A stretch of 13,223 nt of DNA, taken from positions 1 to 13,223 of the forward strand of contig JAVBMC010000062.1 of assembly GCA_031552845.1 (NCBI GenBank), in the 5' to 3' direction. Of the stretch, positions 7,462 to 13,223 are shown in pieces (position 1 is the stretch's first letter; every line of letters begins with the position of its first letter). The translations under genes and the position numbers were made by a program. The notes beneath the pieces are model-generated. The model was not told the DNA's origin and ran no database searches. It saw only the letters and a list, made by a program, of their open reading frames with translations. The stretch comes from JAVBMC01 sp031552845 (GTDB lineage: Bacteria > Verrucomicrobiota > Kiritimatiellia > RFP12 > DVOR01).

Positions 7462-10182
7462 ATGACCAAACTCACACACATCCTCGCCGCGGGCCTGCTC
7501 AGTGCGGCCGCCGTGCAAGCAGCGCAGGTGCGCGTTAAACCCAGCGCCATCATGGAGCTGGATAAACCTGCCTGCGCATTCGCGCCGGAATGCTTCAACA
7601 AGAGCTGGGAGCACGTCGGCCCCGCAGGTTTCAAGACGCAGAACGATAAGGGCGAGTATCCCTTTAAGCTCAACGTTGACGGTGTAGCGATTAACGGCTA
7701 TGGGAGTTTCAGTGAAGCCAACGGCATCATCAACGCGAAGTATGTCTTTGTTCCCGAGAAGGCTGTTGAAGTACAATGCCTCTTCGTTGGCGTACGCTTG
7801 CCGCTCGATGTCTTTGCAGATGGCACATGGCAAGGCGAAGGCAAGGACGTGAAGAAGTTCCCCGGGCTTGGCGAGAAAGCCAAAATGCTCGGCTACGGCT
7901 GGGGCAAGAGCCTCGTGCTCACCGGCAAGGATGGACAGGCCAAGCTTGAACTCGGCTCGGCTAACGGCATCTCCTACATGCTGCAGGACAATCGTACGTA
8001 CAACGGGCAGGATTTCTCCGTGCGCCTCGGTCTGCTGAAGCAGACGAAGCTCGAAGCCAAGCAGGAGTATGCGGTTGAGTTCACACTTAAGCTCGCAGGC
8101 GCCCCGCTCAAACTGCTGTGCGATAAACCTGTCAAGATTACCGCAGGTGATACGTGGCTGCCGCTCAAGGCTGATCTCGACATCATTCCCGGCTCGGCAC
8201 TGGACTTCTCCGGTTTTGCGTTCCAAGATGCCCCTGCAGGCAAGTACGGTTACACAGTCCCCAAGGGCGAGCACTTTGAGTTTGAGAAAAAGCCCGGCGT
8301 GGAACAGCGTTTCTATGGCGTGAACATCTGTTTCTCCGCCAACTATCTCGACGATGAGACGGCCGAGAAGACCGTCCGCCGCCTTGCAATGATTGGTTAC
8401 AATTCCCTGCGCCTCCATCACCACGACGGCGGCCTTGTTGAAGGTTCCGCCGACGGCACCACCATCAATCCCGCCAAGCTTGCGATGATGGATAAGCTCG
8501 TAGCTGAGTGCATCAAGCGCGGCATCTACATCACGACCGACTTCTATGTCTCGCGCTCCGTGCCGTGGCGCAGCGTCGGCATTGAGAAGGACGGCCGCAT
8601 TCCGATGGATATCTACAAGGTACTCGCCGTGGTGCATGAGGGCACGTTTGACAACCTCAAGACTTTCATCCGCCAATGGATGACGCACGTGAATCCTCAC
8701 ACCGGCCGTGCTTACGCGCAGGAACCGGCGATCTCGCTGATCTCCGCTATCAATGAAGGTAATCTTGGCAACCGTTGGAACAACGCCCGCGAGCTGCCGC
8801 AGCTGCAGGACGCGTGGAAGAAGTGGCTGAGCGAACAGAAGGCGAAGAACGCGGAGGCTTATAAAGACGTGCCCGAGACTCTGCCGCATAATCTCTGGGG
8901 ACAGGACCGCCATACGCGGGCGTTCGTCCTCTTCCTGCGCGAGGCCGATGCGAAGTTCATGGTGCGCATGAAAGAGTTCGTCAGCAAAGAGCTCAAGTGC
9001 AAGGCCCTCCTGACGAACATGAACGGCTGGACGCACTTCTCTGCCGACCAAGTCACGCGCGAGGATGTGTATGATTATGTGGACGACCACTTCTACGTCG
9101 ATCACCCCGAATTCCTTGACCATCAGTGGACGTTGCCCAGCAAGTGCGCCAACGTCAATCCCGTGCAGGGCCGTAACATGGGTGCCCAGCAGGTCGTCTT
9201 CCAACGGACGTTCAAGAACCCCTTCACCATCACCGAGTACAACTTCTCCGCACCCGGACAATTCCGCGGCGTGGGCGGCATCATCACCGGCGCGTTGGGC
9301 GCGTTGCAGGAGTGGGCAGGCATCTGGCGCTTTGCTTATAGCCACAACGACAAGACGCTCCAAGGCAATCAAGCCGTACAGATGCACTACTTCGATACCG
9401 CCGGCGACCCGCTCTCCATGGCCGCCGAGCGTGCGTCGCTCTGCCTCTTCATCCGCAAGGACCTCGCACCGCTCAAGCCCGTCATGGCCTTCAATCTGCC
9501 CAAGCGTGAAGTGCTCGACGTCACGTCTGACTACCCCCTGCGCTCACCGCCCGCCGCATGGCTCTCCTGGTATGCCAAGGTCGGCACTGCCACCGCCGAC
9601 AAGCCCGACACCAAGGGCATCACTTGGTCGAAGACTTATAAGGAACTCCAACCCAACGTCTTCACGCAGGCCGATGTCGAAAAACTCCAACCCAAGCCGG
9701 TGCTCGGCGGCGGCGCGCTGTCAATGAATCAAGAGAGCGGCACCTTCATCATCAAGACCGCCCGCACGTGCGGCGGCTTCACGGAGAAAGGCGTCATCGC
9801 GGCAGAGGCTTTGACGTTTGACGCCGACTCCCCCGCGACCATTTGGGCAAGCTCTTTGAGCGCTGAGCCGATCGCCACGGCCAAACGTTTATTACTCACG
9901 CACCTGACTGACGTGCAGAACTCAAACATCGAGTATGCAGACGAGTCGCTCAAGGTGCTGCTCAAGTGGGGCGGGCTGCCGCACTTGATGCGCAAAGGCA
10001 AGGCGGACATCCGCCTCAAACTCAAGACCCCCGGCGCGTATAAAGTCTATGCGTTAGACTCCGTCGGCAAGCGGGTTCAACCGATTCAGGCAGCGGCGCG
10101 TAATGGCGAGCTGTGCTTCACCGCACGTGTGGATGCCGTTCCCGGCACCGCCACCATGCTCTACGAGATCATCAAAGAATAA
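7462..10182 (+). CDS. Exported clan GH-A glycoside hydrolase, paralog 1
   Basis: Protein of 906 residues. A signal peptide is visible (Lys3, then a hydrophobic Ala/Leu stretch) with likely cleavage after VQA at residue 20, so it acts outside the cytoplasm. Residues about 22-250 look like beta-rich domains. A (beta/alpha)8-barrel follows, from FYGVNICFSANY to about residue 640, with GYNSLRLHHHD. The acid/base is probably Glu432 in SAINEGN and the nucleophile Glu592 in TITEYNF. The Asn-Glu pair and the later Glu are known clan GH-A features (GH5/GH2/GH42-like retaining enzymes). A C-terminal beta domain (about 690-906) contains LLLTHLTDVQN. I cannot assign a numbered family or a sugar. ATG 7462 has AAGGGA at 7451-7456; an in-frame GTG at 7429 would spoil the signal peptide. 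The next gene is a clear paralog. Confidence 0.85.
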   Translation: MTKLTHILAAGLLSAAAVQAAQVRVKPSAIMELDKPACAFAPECFNKSWEHVGPAGFKTQNDKGEYPFKLNVDGVAINGYGSFSEANGIINAKYVFVPEKAVEVQCLFVGVRLPLDVFADGTWQGEGKDVKKFPGLGEKAKMLGYGWGKSLVLTGKDGQAKLELGSANGISYMLQDNRTYNGQDFSVRLGLLKQTKLEAKQEYAVEFTLKLAGAPLKLLCDKPVKITAGDTWLPLKADLDIIPGSALDFSGFAFQDAPAGKYGYTVPKGEHFEFEKKPGVEQRFYGVNICFSANYLDDETAEKTVRRLAMIGYNSLRLHHHDGGLVEGSADGTTINPAKLAMMDKLVAECIKRGIYITTDFYVSRSVPWRSVGIEKDGRIPMDIYKVLAVVHEGTFDNLKTFIRQWMTHVNPHTGRAYAQEPAISLISAINEGNLGNRWNNARELPQLQDAWKKWLSEQKAKNAEAYKDVPETLPHNLWGQDRHTRAFVLFLREADAKFMVRMKEFVSKELKCKALLTNMNGWTHFSADQVTREDVYDYVDDHFYVDHPEFLDHQWTLPSKCANVNPVQGRNMGAQQVVFQRTFKNPFTITEYNFSAPGQFRGVGGIITGALGALQEWAGIWRFAYSHNDKTLQGNQAVQMHYFDTAGDPLSMAAERASLCLFIRKDLAPLKPVMAFNLPKREVLDVTSDYPLRSPPAAWLSWYAKVGTATADKPDTKGITWSKTYKELQPNVFTQADVEKLQPKPVLGGGALSMNQESGTFIIKTARTCGGFTEKGVIAAEALTFDADSPATIWASSLSAEPIATAKRLLLTHLTDVQNSNIEYADESLKVLLKWGGLPHLMRKGKADIRLKLKTPGAYKVYALDSVGKRVQPIQAAARNGELCFTARVDAVPGTATMLYEIIKE

Positions 10183-10196
10183 TAGAAGGAGTCCAT

Positions 10197-12902
10197 ATGA
10201 GAACCTTAACTTTTCTTTTGAGCGCCTGCCTGACGGCGACGCTGCTGACGGCGAGTGATTTTAACGCTTATCTCTCAGGAAAGGTTGAGGTTCCCGATGT
10301 GGGCTGCGTGATCCGTCCCATCTGCCTTACGCCGTGGTATTCACCCCACGGTGCGACATCCGATGGTGAGGCAACCGATCAATTTCCGTTCAAGATCACC
10401 TTTGCCGGCAATACCATTAAAGGCTCGGCTTCCTTCCGTCAAGATGGAAAAGGGGTTGAATCACGCTACACCTTCACGCCCTCCAAGGAAGTCAAACTCC
10501 AGCTCATGGGCGTGTATGCTGTGTTCAAGACGGAGGACTATGCCGGTGGTAAATGGGTCGTCGATGGCACATGGGGCAAAGACCTTCCCGACAAACAAGG
10601 CGACTCCTTTGTCTGCGCGCAAGGCTGCAAATCCTTCACGATGGTGTCAAAGGACGGCAAAGACAAAATCACCTTTACCTTCGCAGCTAAGACCTCTGTA
10701 TTCGTACAAGACGAACGAGTGTTCGGCAAGCCCGAGTTCACCCTGCGCATCGGCCCCGGCGGTGGTAAGACATTCAAGGCAGGCGAGCAGGTTGAAATAG
10801 CCTACACGCTCAGTGCTGACAGAACTCCGCTGAAGCTCGCGCTCTTGAAGCCGCTGACATTAACAGCCAACCGCGATTGGATCGCCTTCACTGCACCGCT
10901 TGATGTGATCCCCGGCTCGGCGCTCGACTTTTCCAACATCGGCAACCGCACGGCTCCTGCCGGGAAGCATGGCAACGTCGTCATTCGTAATGGTCACTTT
11001 GAGTTTGAAAAGCTCCCGGGCGTGCCGCAGCGTTTCTACGGCGCCAACCTTTGCTACGGCGCGAACTTCACCGATGCCGAGACATCTAAGCGTACAGTTC
11101 AGCGCATGATGTCCCTCGGCTACAATGCCGTGCGCATTCACCATCACGACCAGCATGGCTGGGGCGGGTTCGGTCTTGTGAAAGGTTCCAAGGACGGCAC
11201 CACGCTCAATCCAAGCGAGCTTGATAAACTTGATGCCCTCCTCGCCGCCTGTTCAACCAACGGTCTTTACATCACCACCGACCTCTTCGTCTCGCGCGAG
11301 ACGGTTCCGTGGCGTGAAGTCGGCGTTGATAAAAACGGTACTATGGCGATGGATCAATACAAGATCTGGGCGCCGGTGCATGAAGGCGTCTTCAATAACT
11401 TCAAGAAGTTCATCCGCCAGTGGCTCACGCATGTGAATCCTTACACCGGATGCAGCCTCGCAGAGGAGCCCGCCCTCGCCTTCCTCTCCATCATCAATGA
11501 AGGCAACTACGCCAACTACGGCGGACACGTCCGCGAGTGTCCTGCTTGGCGCGAAGGCTGGAAGAAGTGGCTCGCCGAGAAGAAGCTTAAAGACTCCGCC
11601 TATGCCGCAGTCAAAGACGAAATACCCAACAGCCTCACTGGCAATGAGATTCAATCCGTCGCCTTCCGCATCTACATGAAGGAGGTCGAGACCGACTTCT
11701 TCAACCGCGTCCGCAGCTTCCTGCGTGACGAACTCAAGTGCAAGGCCACGCTGAGCAACAACAACGGCTGGTCGCGGAGTACGCCCGAGATGCAGCTCAC
11801 CCGTGAAGAGACCTACGACTACGTGGACGATCACTTCTATATCGACCATCCCAGCAACATTCACGGCTTTCCCAGTAGCCTGCCTAACCTTAATCTCATG
11901 AAGAAGTCCGACTTCGGCAACCCGCCGCAGTTCTTCTCCCGCGTGCTCAACAAGCCCTATACCATCACGGAATTCAACTACACCACTCCCGGCATGTATC
12001 GTGCTGCGGGCGGACTGTTGATCGGCAGTATGAGCGCCTACCAAGATTGGGACGCCCTCTGGCGCTTCGCCTACTCCCACAGGAGGGATTATCTCGAAGC
12101 CGATGTCTCGCCGGGAATCTCCTATTTCGACATCAGCGTCGACCCCGTCAACTCACTCGCCGAACGCGCTGTCGCCAGCCTGTTCCTCCGCCGCGATCTG
12201 ACCATTGCCGCCAAGACGTGTGATATCGTCGTTGCGCCCAAGACAATCAATACTCTCACGCCTCGTACAGCCAAAATGCCAGAATGGAGTGCGGCCTTCT
12301 GGAATGCCAAGATCGGCACAAGCGACAAACCTCTGCCCGGATCAACCTGGACGCTCCACTACCCTGCCGCTTACGAGCTGACAGAAGAAGAAGGCGTTAA
12401 ACAATTCCAAGGCCAACCCGTTGCCGGTGGTGCCGCCGCGATTGATCCCATCAAAGGAACCTTCGCCGTCTCCACCGACCGCACCTGCGGCGGCTTTACC
12501 GAAGGCGGCACGCTCAGCCTCGGCGCCCTCTCAATCAGGACAGACGGCTGCGCGACCACATGGGTGACATCGCTCGACGGACGCCCCATCGCCGACTCCG
12601 CCCGCCTTGTGCTCTTCCATATTACGGACGTCCAAAACACCGGTGCCTGCTACGAAGATCCACTCACTCGCCGCACCCTCCTCGCAGGCGGCAAAGCGCC
12701 CCTCCTCGCCCGCCGTGGTAAAGCCGACGTCTCCCTCGCCGTCAAGAATCCGGCGAAGTACACCATCTACGCGCTCGACCTCACCGGCAAACGCCTCGGC
12801 AAAGTACCCACGCGCATCGCCCAAACCGGCGGCCTCATCTTCACCGCCGCCACCGACGGCATCCCCAACCAAGCCGTCATGGCCTACGAAATCACCCAAT
12901 AA
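10197..12902 (+). CDS. Exported clan GH-A glycoside hydrolase, paralog 2
   Basis: Protein of 901 residues, collinear with the preceding gene; by eye about half of the barrel residues are identical. The likely acid/base is Glu435 in SIINEGN and the nucleophile Glu592 in TITEFNY. Shared landmarks are DVIPGSALDFS, RIHHHD, YITTDLFVSR, YDYVDDHFYIDHP and FHITDVQN. After HHHD this copy has about six extra residues (QHGWGG) in a loop expected near the active site, suggesting a different substrate. The N-terminus MRTLTFLLSACLTATLLTA is a signal peptide. Cleavage after Ala19 is likely, but LSAC at 8-11 also fits a lipobox, so it could be a lipoprotein with an unusually short signal. AAGGAG at 10186-10191 fixes the start at 10197, 14 bases after the previous stop (TAA TAG). 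No strong terminator follows. Confidence 0.85.
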   Translation: MRTLTFLLSACLTATLLTASDFNAYLSGKVEVPDVGCVIRPICLTPWYSPHGATSDGEATDQFPFKITFAGNTIKGSASFRQDGKGVESRYTFTPSKEVKLQLMGVYAVFKTEDYAGGKWVVDGTWGKDLPDKQGDSFVCAQGCKSFTMVSKDGKDKITFTFAAKTSVFVQDERVFGKPEFTLRIGPGGGKTFKAGEQVEIAYTLSADRTPLKLALLKPLTLTANRDWIAFTAPLDVIPGSALDFSNIGNRTAPAGKHGNVVIRNGHFEFEKLPGVPQRFYGANLCYGANFTDAETSKRTVQRMMSLGYNAVRIHHHDQHGWGGFGLVKGSKDGTTLNPSELDKLDALLAACSTNGLYITTDLFVSRETVPWREVGVDKNGTMAMDQYKIWAPVHEGVFNNFKKFIRQWLTHVNPYTGCSLAEEPALAFLSIINEGNYANYGGHVRECPAWREGWKKWLAEKKLKDSAYAAVKDEIPNSLTGNEIQSVAFRIYMKEVETDFFNRVRSFLRDELKCKATLSNNNGWSRSTPEMQLTREETYDYVDDHFYIDHPSNIHGFPSSLPNLNLMKKSDFGNPPQFFSRVLNKPYTITEFNYTTPGMYRAAGGLLIGSMSAYQDWDALWRFAYSHRRDYLEADVSPGISYFDISVDPVNSLAERAVASLFLRRDLTIAAKTCDIVVAPKTINTLTPRTAKMPEWSAAFWNAKIGTSDKPLPGSTWTLHYPAAYELTEEEGVKQFQGQPVAGGAAAIDPIKGTFAVSTDRTCGGFTEGGTLSLGALSIRTDGCATTWVTSLDGRPIADSARLVLFHITDVQNTGACYEDPLTRRTLLAGGKAPLLARRGKADVSLAVKNPAKYTIYALDLTGKRLGKVPTRIAQTGGLIFTAATDGIPNQAVMAYEITQ

Positions 12903-12932
12903 TGTCACACGAAATAGAGTTTTACCCGCTCA

Positions 12933-12964
12933 CAATATCCTGGAGGGGAAGGCTTCGGATATTG
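12933..12964 (+). repeat. Inverted repeat after the operon (possible weak terminator)
   Basis: CAATATCC (12933-12940) pairs perfectly with GGATATTG (12957-12964) around a 16-base loop, about 30 bases after the last glycosidase stop. No T-tract follows, so it is not a classical intrinsic terminator. It may stabilise the mRNA 3' end. Confidence 0.4.
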
Positions 12965-13019
12965 CAGATACACGATTCTTTGGTGTGAGGTGTTGTGTAT
13001 TCCAATACAATCTCTACTT

Positions 13020-13046
13020 TATTTGACTTTCGTGGTTAGTCAAATA
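13020..13046. repeat. Perfect 9-bp inverted repeat beside IS30 end
   Basis: TATTTGACT (13020-13028) pairs with AGTCAAATA (13038-13046) around a 9-base loop. It ends 4 bases before GGGGCTGTCC at 13051, a possible outer limit of the right-hand IS30 element. No T-tract is present on either strand. It could be a protein-binding palindrome or an insertion target. Confidence 0.5.
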
Positions 13047-13082
13047 GAAAGGGGCTGTCCTAGATGTTTGGTCATTTGGGCC

Positions 13083-13223
13083 GGTTCATTGCAATAAATG
13101 ATTTCACTTTCAGGCGACTTTTTGCAAAGCGGCGTGCCAGAGCTCAAGAGCGCTTTGCCCGTCAAAGATCTTGCGGGGAAGCCGGTTGATGAAGGCGACG
13201 CCTTCGGCGAGTTCGCGGTGAGG
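13083..13223 (-). mobile_element. IS30-family insertion sequence, 3' end, partial (second copy)
   Basis: It consists of the transposase tail plus 27 bases after its stop. The bases 13083-13112 are the exact reverse complement of 241-270. The element faces into the window, opposite to the copy at the left edge. The true outer limit could lie further left at 13051, where GGGGCTGTCC looks like a terminal inverted repeat tip; this cannot be confirmed because the other end is outside the window. Confidence 0.78.
13110..13223 (-). CDS. IS30-family transposase, C-terminal fragment (second copy)
   Basis: Only the last 37 residues and the stop are in the window; the rest lies beyond the right edge. 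The frame reads PHRELAEGVAFINRLPRKIF, then DGQSALELWHAALQKVA. It aligns without gaps to the end of the left transposase, with 27 of 37 residues identical. Catalytic residues are outside the window. Because the two copies differ by about 19% at the DNA level here, they are separate IS30 lineages and not a recent duplication. Confidence 0.85.
   Translation of the reverse strand, partial: PHRELAEGVAFINRLPRKIFDGQSALELWHAALQKVA

Noticed and set aside
7426..9387. A 653-residue open frame on the minus strand opposite glycosidase paralog 1
   Set aside because: It lies wholly antisense to a gene with clear catalytic motifs and signal peptide. High third-position GC keeps the opposite frame open. No recognisable domain or good ribosome binding site.

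Overview
The window looks like chromosomal DNA of a GC-rich, Gram-negative-type bacterium. Gut-type Kiritimatiellota, Lentisphaerota or Verrucomicrobiota fit best. The reasons are two very large secreted clan GH-A glycoside hydrolase paralogs in tandem, a GTP-type PEP carboxykinase, GGAG-type ribosome binding sites and IS30-family elements. The phylum assignment is inference from gene style, not from a marker gene.

Layout, left to right. (1) Positions 1-270 are the 3' end of an IS30-family insertion sequence on the + strand. (2) Positions 271-804 hold no convincing gene, only a weak inverted repeat and a probable promoter. (3) 805-2637 is pckG, GTP-dependent PEP carboxykinase, closed by a strong intrinsic terminator at 2662-2695. 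(4) 2696-3172 is a repeat-rich spacer with a tandem array of 22-bp units, one copy of a 28-bp dispersed repeat, and a weak promoter. (5) 3173-5382 is a tightly packed three-gene membrane-lipid module. It encodes a CDP-alcohol phosphatidyltransferase (YnbA type), a CdsA-type cytidylyltransferase (YnbB type) and a PlsC-type acyltransferase. (6) 5428-5476 holds the second copy of the 28-bp repeat, overlapping the best promoter in the window. (7) 5503-12902 is a four-gene presumed operon: a HAD-family nucleotidase-like phosphatase, an M20 metallopeptidase, and two paralogous exported glycoside hydrolases of about 900 residues. (8) 12903-13082 is non-coding with two inverted repeats. (9) 13083-13223 is the 3' end of a second, diverged IS30 element on the minus strand, facing back into the window.

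How the genes may work together. pckG is a stand-alone gluconeogenic or anaplerotic gene. The lipid trio could make phosphatidic acid (acyltransferase), activate it (CDP-diacylglycerol) and attach an unidentified alcohol head group. The last operon joins export of two polysaccharide-directed enzymes to an intracellular M20 peptidase and a small phosphatase. A nutrient-scavenging unit is the simplest reading, but no substrate can be named from the sequence.

The most interesting unexplained signals are: the 28-bp perfect repeat whose second copy carries a -35 box; the 22-bp tandem array upstream of the lipid module; the Asn-for-Asp changes in the CDP-alcohol transferase motif; and the tandem GH-A paralogs that I cannot place in a numbered family. 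No CRISPR array, rRNA or tRNA was recognised.
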